Position numbers and translations under genes: made by a program. From positions 2,963,405-3,027,404 of the forward strand of contig NZ_CP158299.1 in the NCBI RefSeq assembly GCF_040256395.1: 64,000 bases of DNA, written 5' to 3'. Under the pieces are notes generated by a model that had not been told where the DNA came from, made no database searches, and saw only the letters and a program-made list of their open reading frames with translations. Below, piece by piece: positions 13,792 through 24,953 of the stretch; the stretch's first letter is position 1; every line of letters starts with the position of its first letter. This DNA is from Deinococcus sonorensis KR-87 (lineage in GTDB: Bacteria; Deinococcota; Deinococci; Deinococcales; Deinococcaceae).

Positions 13792-14415
13792 ATGAGGGTC
13801 CGGACGGCCGCCGTGATGGCCGCGCTGACCGGCGGCACCGTGACGGCCGGGGGCGGACCCGCCTCCGACGTGGGTGAGCTGCTCAACCGCTACACAGACG
13901 CCCTGTTCAACGACCTGGGCGTTCACCCGCTCGGCACCTCCAGCCCGGTCAGCTGCCTGAACGGTCACCGGAGCGTGAGGCGCCCCCCTGGGCTGGCCCT
14001 CAGAACCTGCGTGATGGACCAGCAGGGCCAGAGCGTGGTGATCGGGGTGGAGCTTGCTGGTGGTGGTGGCGCCTACGTGCTCAGTGACGGACCGGGCGCC
14101 CCCGTCCCCAAGACCGAGCGGGACCGGGTGCTGGCGGGCTTCCGGAAAGAGATCCGGTACTTCGAAGCCGTCCGGACCCTGCAACAACCTCACCCACAGG
14201 ACTGCTTCCTCTTCTTCGAGTCGCAGCTGCCTCTGCAACGCTGTTCGGTGGAGTTCCGCCAGGGCCGCACGCTCCTGACGGTCCAGACCACCACCGGCCT
14301 CCGGTTCTTCTTCGACGGCTTCACGGTGCACGACTTCAAAAGCCAGCAGCTTCCGACGCTCCACAGTCTGACCTGCACGTTCTACGAGGAGGGTTACTCC
14401 ACATGCTCACCCTGA
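13792..14415 (+). CDS. Unknown exported protein between pyrB and pyrC
   Basis: 207 residues, starting 1 nt after the pyrB stop (TGAcATG) and overlapping pyrC by 13 nt, so firmly part of the operon. The N-terminus (MRVRTAAVMAALTGGTVTAGG) resembles a short signal peptide. The rest has six cysteines (in SCLNG, RTCVMD, QDCFLF, QRCSVE, LTCTFY and the C-terminal TCSP), consistent with disulfides outside the cytoplasm, though this is inference. I recognise no domain. In the Thermus ZO5 pyr cluster an unrelated-function ORF called bbc also sits between pyrB and pyrC; I cannot test homology here. Codon use is less biased than in pyrB and pyrC. Confidence 0.7.
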   Translation: MRVRTAAVMAALTGGTVTAGGGPASDVGELLNRYTDALFNDLGVHPLGTSSPVSCLNGHRSVRRPPGLALRTCVMDQQGQSVVIGVELAGGGGAYVLSDGPGAPVPKTERDRVLAGFRKEIRYFEAVRTLQQPHPQDCFLFFESQLPLQRCSVEFRQGRTLLTVQTTTGLRFFFDGFTVHDFKSQQLPTLHSLTCTFYEEGYSTCSP

Positions 14416-15650
14416 CCAACATTCGCCGCCCCGGCTCCACCACCCCCGAAACCGTAACGCTGGACAACGGCGTGATCACCGGCTGGAATCTGCCTCCGGA
14501 GGGCCAGATCATTGACGGCCAGGGCGGCACCGTCGCTCCAGCGCTGATTGAGCTGCACGCCCACCTGCGCGAGCCTGGCCAGGAGGTCAAGGAGGACCTG
14601 GAAAGCGGCCTCGCGGCGGCGGCGGCCGGCGGCTACGGCACGGTGGTCAGCATGCCCAACACCTCACCGGTGGTGGACGACCCCGCCACCGTCCGCGCCC
14701 TGATCGAGAAGGCGAACCGCCTGGGCTTCGCCCGCCTGCGCCCCGCCGCCGCCCTGACCCGGGGGCAGCTGGGCGAGCAGCTGGCCGAGCTGGCCACCCT
14801 GAAGGAAGCGGGCGCGGCCATGTTCACCGACGACGGGCGCACCAACGAGGACGCCCGGGTGTTGCGGCTGGGCCTGGAGTACGCCGGCAGCCTGGGCATG
14901 GTGGTGAGCGTGCACGCTGAGGACGCCTCGCTGCGGCAGGGCGGCGTGATGAACGAGGGCGTGGTCAGTGAGGAGCTGGGCCTGCCGGGCAACCCCGGCG
15001 CAGCAGAGGCAGCGCGGGTGGCCCGCGACATCGAGATCGCGGCGCTGACCGGGGCGCGGCTGCACATCCAGCACCTCTCCACCGCCCGCGCCCTGGATCT
15101 GGTGCGCGAGGGCAAGCGGCGCGGCGTGCCGGTCACGTGCGAGGTCTGCCCGCACCACCTGACGCTCACCGACGAGGCGCTGCGCGGCTTCGACGCGATG
15201 TACAAGGTGGCCCCGCCGCTCCGCACCCAGGTGGACGCCGACTACCTGCTGCAGGGCCTGCTGGACGGCACGGTGGACTGCCTCGCCACCGACCACGCCC
15301 CCCACACCCGCGCCGAGAAGGAGCAGGACCTGCTGAGCGCCCCCTTCGGCATTCCGAGCATCGAGGTGGCGTTCCCGCTGCTGTGGACGCGGTTCGGCGA
15401 GCAGCTGGGGCTGGAGAAACTGCTGGACCTGTTCACGGGCGGCGCGGCCCGCGTGATGGGCTGGCCAGAGCCGGGCCTGGAGCCGGGGCAGCCCGCCGAT
15501 CTGGTGGTGCTGGACCTGAACACCGAGCGTCCGGTGGACCCCGCCACCTTCCGGAGCAAGGCGAAGTTCTCGCCCTGGGCGGGTCAGCCGCTGCGCGGCT
15601 GGCCGCTGCTGACGCTTGTGAACGGGCAGGTGGCCTACCAGCGACAGTGA
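14403..15650 (+). CDS. pyrC: Dihydroorotase, class I
   Basis: 415 residues. Metal-site motifs in order: ELHAHLREPGQE (HxH, near residues 47-58), SMPNTSPVVDDP, VSVHAEDASL, HIQHLSTA, CPHHLTLTDE and LATDHAPHTRAEKEQ with the catalytic Asp. It cyclises N-carbamoylaspartate to dihydroorotate. The start at 14403 has GAGGAGG 10 nt upstream, inside the previous gene. In the usual HLHxHxR motif the first position is ELHAHLR, which keeps both metal-binding His residues. Confidence 0.95.
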   Translation: MLTLTNIRRPGSTTPETVTLDNGVITGWNLPPEGQIIDGQGGTVAPALIELHAHLREPGQEVKEDLESGLAAAAAGGYGTVVSMPNTSPVVDDPATVRALIEKANRLGFARLRPAAALTRGQLGEQLAELATLKEAGAAMFTDDGRTNEDARVLRLGLEYAGSLGMVVSVHAEDASLRQGGVMNEGVVSEELGLPGNPGAAEAARVARDIEIAALTGARLHIQHLSTARALDLVREGKRRGVPVTCEVCPHHLTLTDEALRGFDAMYKVAPPLRTQVDADYLLQGLLDGTVDCLATDHAPHTRAEKEQDLLSAPFGIPSIEVAFPLLWTRFGEQLGLEKLLDLFTGGAARVMGWPEPGLEPGQPADLVVLDLNTERPVDPATFRSKAKFSPWAGQPLRGWPLLTLVNGQVAYQRQ

Positions 15651-16233
15651 GCACCACGCCGCTGGCGCAGCGTGATCGCCTGCTCTCGCAGGTGCTGGGC
15701 CAGCGCTGGCCTTTCGCCCCTCTGCTGGACGCCCTGCCGGTGCCGGTGGAGGCGGCCGTGCTGGACGTGGGCGGCGGTTCGGTCAGCAGGCCGCCCGAAC
15801 CGCCGCCCGCGGGCCCCTCGGACGACGTGAGCTGCTCGACGAGCAGCAGGGCCAAGATGCACACCGGTCGCCGTTTGGCGATGCCAGCTTCGACCGGGTG
15901 TATCTGGTCCGGGCCCTCGCGCACATGCGTGACCCCGCGCAGGTGCTGGCCGAATGCTGGCAGGTGCTGGCTCCCGGTGGGCAGCTGACCGTGGTGGCCC
16001 ACAGCCCGGACCATCTGGCCGGCCTGCTGCCAGACCAGCCCGCGCCTTCGGCTCCTCTGACGGCCCTGCCTGGTACGCGGCTGAACCTGACGAGGCCGGT
16101 CGTGCTCTCCCCGGAAGTCCAGCAAACATTGCTGAACAGCTATGGCCTGAGCGGTCACCCCGCACAGCCTCTGCACACCCAGCTTCAGCTGAGCGGGTGG
16201 ACGGCATCAGCACACCGCCAAGCACAGAGATGA
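15647..16233 (+). pseudogene. Class I SAM-dependent methyltransferase, broken by a -1 frameshift
   Basis: It starts at the GTG at 15647, overlapping the pyrC stop (GTGA). The first frame reads TPLAQRDRLLSQVLGQRW and continues to the SAM-binding LDVGGGS at about 15765-15780. After 15781 the methyltransferase sequence continues one frame over: QQAARTAARGPLGRR, then FGDASFDRVYLVRALAHM and VLAPGGQLTVVAH, ending at the TGA at 16231-16233. Adding one G at about 15781 (TCGGT to TCGGGT) would give LDVGGGSGQQAAR and a continuous protein of about 195 residues. Either a real lesion or a sequencing error. Substrate unknown. Confidence 0.75.
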
Positions 16234-16364
16234 CTGGGGCCTCACAGCCAGCTGACCAGCTCCTGAGCACTTGCTCTGAAAGCTTCATAGTCCGGTGGAA
16301 TGCCGTTTCCTATGGTGATCCAGACTGCCAAGCGCGGCTGCAGGAGGAGTAAGCTAAATGGGTT

Positions 16365-16862
16365 ATGAACGATGCCTCTGTCGCCGTTCCTGCCTGGCTG
16401 GCCGACACCGAGACGGTGGACCCGCAGGCTGAACCTCCTCAACCTGAACAGCCCTGCCCCGTGCCGCTGGCCGTCTATGTGGATGTGGACGAGACGATGC
16501 TGCGCGACTACGGTCAGCGGCAGATTCCCATCCCGGCCGTGATCCGGCAGATCAAGGCGCTGTACCGCCAGGGCGCTGAGCTGTACTGCTGGAGTTCTGG
16601 TGGCGCGGCGCACGCCCGGCAGTGTGCGGAGGCCTGCGGCGTGGCCGAATGCTTCCAGGCGTTCCTGCCCAAGCCGCAGGTGCTGATCGATGACCAGCAG
16701 CCGGGCCAGTGGCGCCGCACCCTGCACGTTCACCCGGCCCAGTGCAGTTCTCAGACCACCCTGGACGAGTACCGCGAGGACCTGCGCCCCTGCCGTCCGG
16801 CGACGCCTGAGGCGACCAAACCCGAGCCGGCTCCGCTGCCCAAGCGCGACCTGTTCAGCTGA
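16365..16862 (+). CDS. HAD-like hydrolase domain protein
   Basis: 165 residues. After a Pro/Glu-rich N-terminus comes VYVDVDETMLRDYG (HAD motif I, DxDxT, near residues 39-45), then a helix, YCWSSGGAAHARQCAE (motif II position, Ser/Thr) and FLPKPQVLIDDQQ (motifs III/IV with Lys and DD). The C-terminal third is Pro/Arg-rich. This matches small HAD phosphatase-like proteins; substrate unknown. The start is uncertain: GGAGGAG (near 16343-16351) is ideally spaced for an ATG at 16357 in another frame, which would give a peptide of about 24 residues, whereas the HAD-frame ATG at 16365 is far from it. Confidence 0.7.
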   Translation: MNDASVAVPAWLADTETVDPQAEPPQPEQPCPVPLAVYVDVDETMLRDYGQRQIPIPAVIRQIKALYRQGAELYCWSSGGAAHARQCAEACGVAECFQAFLPKPQVLIDDQQPGQWRRTLHVHPAQCSSQTTLDEYREDLRPCRPATPEATKPEPAPLPKRDLFS

Positions 16863-16925
16863 CACACAGCTGAAGATGGCGGATCACACTGGTGACAGAT
16901 GTCAGGAACTCACCAGGAGGTCTCC

Positions 16926-17702
16926 ATGAACGGCATCCATCATCCCGCTCTCCTCGCACAGCTCGAACAGTATGTGTTCCCGCCTGCCTTCGTGATGCGG
17001 CTGCAGTCGGAACAGGGGTGGTCCTCCGCACGGACCCAGGCGGTGCTCGTGGAGTACCGCCGCTTTGTTTATCTGGCGGCCACGTCCGCTCAGCCGGTCA
17101 CGCCGTCCGGCCCGGTGGACGAGGTGTGGCACACCCACCTGACCTTCACCCGCGACTACTGGGAGCGGCTGTGCGGCGAGGTGCTGGGCCGGCCGCTGCA
17201 TCACGAGCCGGGCACGGGTACGGCGGACGAGGCCTTCACCTTCGCCCGGCAGTACGAGGCCACCCTGCAGCTGTACGCGGACACCTTCGGGCAGCCGGCC
17301 CCGGTGGAGGTGTGGCCCGCTCCGCGCCCACAGGCGGCGGTTCCGGCTCCGGCCGTGCGTGGCAGCGTGTCCAGCCTGCAGGTGCTGCTCGGGCTGCTCG
17401 CCGGCGGGCTGGCCTTTGCGCTGAGCGGTCACCACATCGCGGTGGCCGTGCTGGTCTTCGGCGTCGTGCTGGTGCTGCTGGCTTCACGGCCCCTGCGGCG
17501 GGCCCGCCGTGCCCTGGCCGACTGGGACGGGCCGATCTGGCTGTGGGGAAGCGACGGGACAGCCGACGCGTCCGGTCATCACCATCACCACGGCAGCCAT
17601 GACGGCGGTCACCACGGGGGCGGCCACGATTCGGGGAGCAGCTCGGATGGAGGCAGCAGTTGCGGCTCGTCCAGTTGCGGGTCCAGCTGCGGCAGCAGCT
17701 GA
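16926..17702 (+). CDS. GRDP-like membrane protein with His-rich and Ser/Cys-rich tail
   Basis: 258 residues from the ATG at 16926, with AGGAGGT upstream. Residues 1-120 resemble the glycine-rich-domain-protein-like (GRDP-like) domain: VLVEYRRFVYLAA followed by DEVWHTHLTFTRDYW, whose HTH and Trp residues are characteristic. Two hydrophobic segments lie at about 145-165 and 168-187. The C-terminus has a His/Gly stretch (HHHHHGSHDGGHHGGGHD) and then a Ser/Gly/Cys repeat (CGSSSCGSSCGSS). The tail could bind metal. Similar layouts occur in bacterial TIGR04222-type membrane proteins of unknown function. Confidence 0.72.
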   Translation: MNGIHHPALLAQLEQYVFPPAFVMRLQSEQGWSSARTQAVLVEYRRFVYLAATSAQPVTPSGPVDEVWHTHLTFTRDYWERLCGEVLGRPLHHEPGTGTADEAFTFARQYEATLQLYADTFGQPAPVEVWPAPRPQAAVPAPAVRGSVSSLQVLLGLLAGGLAFALSGHHIAVAVLVFGVVLVLLASRPLRRARRALADWDGPIWLWGSDGTADASGHHHHHGSHDGGHHGGGHDSGSSSDGGSSCGSSSCGSSCGSS

Positions 17703-17712
17703 GGACCAGGCC

Positions 17713-18546
17713 TCAGGCGGTGTGGGCGTCCAGCCACCCGAGCAGCCGCGCCGTGATGTCGTCGCGCACCGTGTCGTTGAACAGCTCGTGATATCCGCCC
17801 GGTTCCTCGTGGTAGGTCTTGTCGAGGCTACTGATGCCCGCGTAGAAGCGGCGCGAGCCGTTCACGTCGGTCAGCTGATCGGCGTCGCCGTGCACGATCA
17901 GGGTCGGCAGCCGCCAGCGGGACACGCCGGGCCATAGCCCCTCCGAGACGCGCAGCATGCTGATGGCCGTCAGGGCCGGCACCCGGCCGTGGTACATCTG
18001 CGGGTCCTGTTCATAGGCGCTGACCTCCTCGGCCAGCCGGGACAGGCCGGCGGTGGGCAGCTCGGTGATGGCCATCCCCGGCGCGATACGGGCCAGCACG
18101 CGGCCCACCTGCTTGAGCCACGCCGGTTCGTTGACGCCCACCAGCAGCGCCGGGCTGGACAGCACCGCGCCCGCCACCCCGCGCGGGTCCTGCAGCAGCG
18201 AGGCGGCCGTGACCAGCCCGCCCAGGCTGTGCCCGAAGGCGAAGAGCGGGCCCTGCACCACGCCCGCCAGCGCCGCACGCGCCGCGATGTGGTCCTGCAC
18301 CAGCTGCCGCACGTCCACCACTGCCCGCCGGCCCTGGCTGCGGCCGTGGCCCCGGTGGTCATAACCGTATACGCTGTAACCGGCGGTGTTCAGCTGTCGG
18401 ATCAGGCGGGCATACCGTTCGCTGTACTCCCCGAAACCGTGCGCCAGCAGGAGGGACGCGCGCGGCTGCTCCGCCGGCCACACGAAGGTCTGCACCGGCA
18501 GGTCCAAGGGCCAGCTCGCGGCCTGGGCCGCCTGGGATGTGGTCAT
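17713..18546 (-). CDS. Alpha/beta hydrolase, monoacylglycerol lipase-like
   Basis: 277 residues. LLLAHGFGEYSERYARL near residues 35-50 is the oxyanion-hole region, YDHRGHGRSQGRR the cap strand, FGHSLGGL (Ser near 117) the nucleophile elbow, LIVHGDADQLTD carries the acid Asp and EEPGGYHELFND the catalytic His. This is the serine aminopeptidase S33/monoglyceride lipase family, acting on monoacylglycerols or lysophospholipids. The start at 18546 is supported by TACACT 6 nt upstream. Confidence 0.88.
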   Translation of the reverse strand: MTTSQAAQAASWPLDLPVQTFVWPAEQPRASLLLAHGFGEYSERYARLIRQLNTAGYSVYGYDHRGHGRSQGRRAVVDVRQLVQDHIAARAALAGVVQGPLFAFGHSLGGLVTAASLLQDPRGVAGAVLSSPALLVGVNEPAWLKQVGRVLARIAPGMAITELPTAGLSRLAEEVSAYEQDPQMYHGRVPALTAISMLRVSEGLWPGVSRWRLPTLIVHGDADQLTDVNGSRRFYAGISSLDKTYHEEPGGYHELFNDTVRDDITARLLGWLDAHTA

Positions 18547-18552
18547 GCGGGC

Positions 18553-18558
18553 AGTGTA
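18553..18558 (-). promoter_or_regulatory. -10 box of a leaderless start (TACACT) for the lipase
   Basis: On the minus strand TACACT ends 6 nt before the ATG at 18546. Confidence 0.5.
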
Positions 18559-18638
18559 GCGCCCGGCACGGCCGTGTTACGCTGCTCTGGCCACACAGGA
18601 CGCAGCTGAATGCCGCTCTGGATGGCGAAGGAGGTCGT

Positions 18639-18761
18639 ATGGTTCACGCACATCCCGTTTCCCTGACCCGCCCCACCGCCCTCATTTGCCATCAAGGAGT
18701 GCACCTGTGCCGACTGCTGTCCCCCTGCCCGCCGATGAAGCGGGCCTGCTTGACCTGTTGA
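18639..18761 (+). CDS. Possible small upstream ORF overlapping the GNAT gene
   Basis: An ATG at 18639 sits directly behind a very strong AAGGAGGT and opens a 40-codon ORF (MVHAHPVSLTRPTALICHQG, then more) that ends 55 nt inside the GNAT gene in another frame. It contains four Cys and four His. It could be a small protein or an upstream ORF that controls the GNAT gene. The ribosome site is the only strong evidence. Confidence 0.3.
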   Translation: MVHAHPVSLTRPTALICHQGVHLCRLLSPCPPMKRACLTC

Positions 18762-19696
18762 CCGAGGCCCGACTCGCCCAGGCCGCCCCGATGCTGAGCC
18801 GCTGGTTCTCCCCGGACCAGCTGCGTGCCACGTTGCGCGAGGACCTGCACCCGGAGCTGGAGCGGCGCTCCAGCGACGCCCTGGCCGCCCTGTACCGGCA
18901 GCACGCGCCGGTTGAGGGTGTGGACCACGACTCGGCCTACAAGAACCGTATCCTCACCGTGCCGCCGCTGGGCACCGCCCTGGTCGGCATCCGCTTCCGG
19001 GGGATGGACCTGGCGCGGCCTTTCGTGACGGCGGCAGCCACCACCCGCCTGCCGGACGAGGCGGGCCTGACCGAGGCCGCTGCGTTGCTGCGGCAGGAGT
19101 TTGAGGCGTTCCGGCCCCGGCACCTGCGCCTGTTTGTGCCGGCCGGGGTGCCGATTGACCTCAGCGCCCTGCCGCCCGGCTCGCACTGGGACCACCATCT
19201 GCTGGCCGCGCCGGTGACCGAACTGCGCGCCCGTCCACTACCAGCCTTCCACGCCCGGGTGCAGCTGCAGGTGCCGCCGGACATGGGCTTTTATCCGCAG
19301 TATGTCCAGGCGTATGAGGCGCTGTTCGCCGCCAACCCGTCCCACCGTGAGTTCACCCACGCCGAGGCGGAGGAGGACCTGGAGGAGCTGCGTCAGGAGG
19401 GCCTGGTCTTTGAGGTGCGGGTGGACGGGGCCTGGGCCGGCGTGGTGGCGGCGTGCCGTTCATCGGAGCAGGGCGTGAGCGGCTTTGTGGTGACCGAGAT
19501 GTTCCTGGACGCGGCTCACCGGGGGCAGGGCCTGGGGCCGGCGGTGGGCCGCCACCTGCTCGACCGGCTGCCGGCCGAATCCGGCGACACGCTGTTCGGC
19601 ACCATCCACCACGACAACCTGCCGGCCCGGCGGAGCGCCGAACGCGGCGGACGCACCGACGTCGGCGCGTTCCTGTGGGTGGCGATGCCCGGCTGA
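18707..19696 (+). CDS. GNAT-type N-acetyltransferase with an N-terminal extension
   Basis: 329 residues from the GTG at 18707, chosen for AAGGAG about 8 nt upstream. The C-terminal 120 residues carry the GNAT fold: FEVRVDGAWAGVVAA, the FVVTEMFLDAAHRGQGLGPAVGRHLL acetyl-CoA loop (read as two short motifs, TEMFLDAAHRGQGLG and PAVGRHLL) and GTIHHDNLPARRSAER. Residues 1-200 are an unassigned domain that may be a degenerate second GNAT fold or a substrate-recognition region. Substrate unknown. Confidence 0.75.
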   Translation: MPTAVPLPADEAGLLDLLTEARLAQAAPMLSRWFSPDQLRATLREDLHPELERRSSDALAALYRQHAPVEGVDHDSAYKNRILTVPPLGTALVGIRFRGMDLARPFVTAAATTRLPDEAGLTEAAALLRQEFEAFRPRHLRLFVPAGVPIDLSALPPGSHWDHHLLAAPVTELRARPLPAFHARVQLQVPPDMGFYPQYVQAYEALFAANPSHREFTHAEAEEDLEELRQEGLVFEVRVDGAWAGVVAACRSSEQGVSGFVVTEMFLDAAHRGQGLGPAVGRHLLDRLPAESGDTLFGTIHHDNLPARRSAERGGRTDVGAFLWVAMPG

Positions 19697-19702
19697 ACCG
19701 GG

Positions 19703-19725
19703 CCGGGGTCGCAGCGGAACCCCGG
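19703..19725. terminator. Weak hairpin between convergent GNAT and nudC genes
   Basis: CCGGGGT (19703-19709) pairs with ACCCCGG (19719-19725). There is no U-run on either strand, so termination is uncertain. Confidence 0.3.
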
Positions 19726-19731
19726 ACGCGG

Positions 19732-20604
19732 TCAGTCCGGCTGCGGCCCCACCACCGACTCGATCAGGCGGCGCGAGATGCTGGCCCGCCCCGGCAGCTG
19801 CGGCAGGTTGTTGTGGTCGAACCAGCGCGCCTCCTCGATCTCACCCGGCTGCGGCACGATCTCGCCGCCGGCATACTCGGCGGTGTAGGCGAGCATCAGG
19901 CTGTGCGGGAACGGCCACGGCTGGCTGTCGAAGTAGCGCAGGTCCCGGATGCTGAGCCCGGTTTCCTCGTACATCTCGCGGTGGGCAGCATGTTCCACCG
20001 TCTCCCCCGGTTCCACGAAGCCGGCGTTGGCGCTGTACATGCCCGGCGGGAACAGCGGCGAGCGGCACAGCAGCACCTGCGGCTGGCCCTGCGGCCCCAC
20101 GCGGGTCAGCAGCACCATCACGGCGGGGGCCAGCCGCGGGTACACCGACAGCCCGCAGTTGGGGCAGCGGCGCGCCCGCTCGTTCGGGTCGCGCTCGGTG
20201 GGCGTGGCGCAGTTGCCGCAGTAGTGGTGGGTGCGGTCCCATTCCACGATCTGGTAGGCGTACCCGCCCAGCATCCACAGCCAGTCCGGCAGCTTGCCGT
20301 ACAGCCCACGCAGCCGCGAGAAGCGCTGGTCCGCCGGCGCGTCGCCGGTCATGCGGGCGGCCCAGACCTGCCGGCCCTGCTGGGTGCCCAGGTACACCTC
20401 GCCCGTGAGGCCCTCGGCAGGCCGGGGTGGCACCGTCTCCCCCACTGTCAGCAGCCGGTCGCCCTGGAAGACCAGCCACAGCGCGTCCGGGTCCGGGTCC
20501 GGGGTGCCCACCGCCGGCACAAAGCCGTAGCCGTTGTCGAAGGGGCTCAAGCCCACCTGCTGGCCGGTCAGGGCCGCGTCGGTCATGGTCGGGTCGTTGG
20601 TCAT
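19732..20604 (-). CDS. nudC: NADH pyrophosphatase / deNADding Nudix hydrolase
   Basis: 290 residues from the ATG at 20604, with GAGGTGAT upstream. The zinc ribbon YCGNC...RCPNCG (near residues 128-150) precedes the Nudix box GFVEPGETVEHAAHREMYEETG (given here as GFVEPGETVEHAAHREM and YEETG). The NudC-specific SQPWPFPHSLM motif follows it. The enzyme splits NAD(H) to NMN(H) and AMP, and family members remove NAD caps from RNA. It starts 9 nt after the stop of the gamma-glutamyltransferase gene, so the two are probably an operon. Confidence 0.95.
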   Translation of the reverse strand: MTNDPTMTDAALTGQQVGLSPFDNGYGFVPAVGTPDPDPDALWLVFQGDRLLTVGETVPPRPAEGLTGEVYLGTQQGRQVWAARMTGDAPADQRFSRLRGLYGKLPDWLWMLGGYAYQIVEWDRTHHYCGNCATPTERDPNERARRCPNCGLSVYPRLAPAVMVLLTRVGPQGQPQVLLCRSPLFPPGMYSANAGFVEPGETVEHAAHREMYEETGLSIRDLRYFDSQPWPFPHSLMLAYTAEYAGGEIVPQPGEIEEARWFDHNNLPQLPGRASISRRLIESVVGPQPD

Positions 20605-20613
20605 GGCATCACC

Positions 20614-22200
<1,587 letters not shown>

Positions 22201-22206
22201 AACGGC

Positions 22207-22212
22207 AATCTA
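22207..22212 (-). promoter_or_regulatory. -10 box of a leaderless GTG start (TAGATT)
   Basis: On the minus strand TAGATT ends 6 nt before the GTG at 22200. It supports that GTG as the true start. Confidence 0.5.
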
Positions 22213-22303
22213 ACAGGCTGCTCCGCCGCAGGGTGGTCAGCTGAAGCCCACATGACGGTTCGGGGAAGGTGCCCACCTGTCCAGACGCCCGGCCCGCCCG
22301 CAC

Positions 22304-22332
22304 TTGCTGCCTGCGCAGGCGGCGCGTAGACT
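22304..22332 (+). promoter_or_regulatory. leu operon promoter (TTGCTG-17-TAGACT)
   Basis: -35 TTGCTG at 22304-22309, 17-bp spacer, -10 TAGACT at 22327-22332. The leader-peptide ATG follows 8 nt after the -10, so transcription should begin at or within a base or two of that ATG. Confidence 0.65.
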
Positions 22333-22340
22333 CTCGTCAG

Positions 22341-22415
22341 ATGTTCACTGCGTTCACCCTGATCAAGGCTGCGGGTCTCCGGACCGGCCTCCTTCTTCTT
22401 TGTCGGGGGCAGTGA
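22341..22415 (+). CDS. leuL: leu operon leader peptide (24 residues, four consecutive Leu codons)
   Basis: [16 protein letters not shown] is followed by LLLL (CTC CTT CTT CTT, 22389-22400) and CRGQ. Six of 24 residues are leucine. It has no Shine-Dalgarno site, and its ATG is 8 nt from the -10 box, so it appears leaderless. It is followed by an antiterminator/terminator pair. Ribosome stalling at the Leu run would leave 22402-22412 free to pair with 22437-22448; completion to the TGA would mask that strand and allow termination. Confidence 0.88.
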   Translation: MFTAFTLIKAAGLRTGLLLLCRGQ

Positions 22416-22470
22416 GCGCGCAGAAGCGTTCACCGTCTGCCCCCCGACACCGCCAGGGTCGGGGGTTTTT
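22402..22470 (+). terminator. leu attenuator: terminator hairpin with competing antiterminator
   Basis: Terminator: CCCCCGAC (22441-22448) pairs with GTCGGGGG (22458-22465), followed by TTTTT (22466-22470). Antiterminator: GTCGGGGGCAG (22402-22412, over the last leader codons) pairs with CTGCCCCCCGAC (22437-22448) with one extra C. The two structures share the 22441-22448 strand and exclude each other. Confidence 0.88.
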
Positions 22471-22500
22471 GATGGAGCGGAGCCGGCGCGGGAGGCAAGT

Positions 22501-23796
<1,296 letters not shown>

Positions 23797-23797
<1 letters not shown>

Positions 23798-24408
23798 TGC
23801 ATACGCTGCTCGCGATTGCGGCATTGCACCTCGTGGTGCTGGTGATTCCGGGGCCGGACGTGCTGCTGGTCAGCCAGACCGCCATCGCCCGCTCGCGCCG
23901 GGCGGCGGTGCTGGCCGGGCTGGGCGTGGTGGGCGGCATCGCCTGCTGGGCTGCCCTGGCCCTGCTCGGCATCAACGTGCTGTTCCAGCACTTCGCCTGG
24001 ATTCATGGGGTCATCCGGGTGGCGGGCGGGCTGTACCTGCTCTGGATGGCGTACGGCCTGTGGCAGTCCAGCCGCAGCGCTCAGGCCCATGCTCAGGTCC
24101 AGGCCCCGCTCGGCGACCTGCGCGCCCTGCGCAGCGGCTTCCTGACCAACATCGCCAATCCCAAGGCCGCCGTGTTTTTTGGCAGCGTCTTTTCCAGCGT
24201 CCTCCCCGCCCACAGCTCCGCCAGCCTCAAGCTTGGAGCGTTCGCGGTGATCGTGCTGCTGAGCCTCAGCTGGTTCGCCCTGGTGGCCCTGGGCATGTCC
24301 ACCGCCCGCCTCCAGGCAATCTACCTGCAGGCCCGCCGCCGGATTGACCAGATCGCCGGCGGCATCATGGCCGCCTTCGGCCTGCTGCTGCTCAGCTCAC
24401 GCGAGTAA
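23797..24408 (+). CDS. LysE/RhtB-family amino-acid exporter
   Basis: 203 residues. Its ATG shares a base with the leuC stop (TGATG at 23795-23799). Six hydrophobic segments: about 3-25, 37-60, 66-85, 112-135, 145-168 and 181-200. The family motif [14 protein letters not shown] lies near residues 14-27, and [15 protein letters not shown] near 110-125 is highly characteristic. RhtB-type proteins export neutral amino acids. Its place inside the leu operon suggests an overflow valve for leucine or its keto acid, similar in idea to LeuE, but this is inference. Confidence 0.9.
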
Positions 24409-24440
24409 TCTGTTCAGACCCACCCCACAGGAGGCCGTTT

Positions 24441-24945
<505 letters not shown>

Positions 24946-24953
<8 letters not shown>

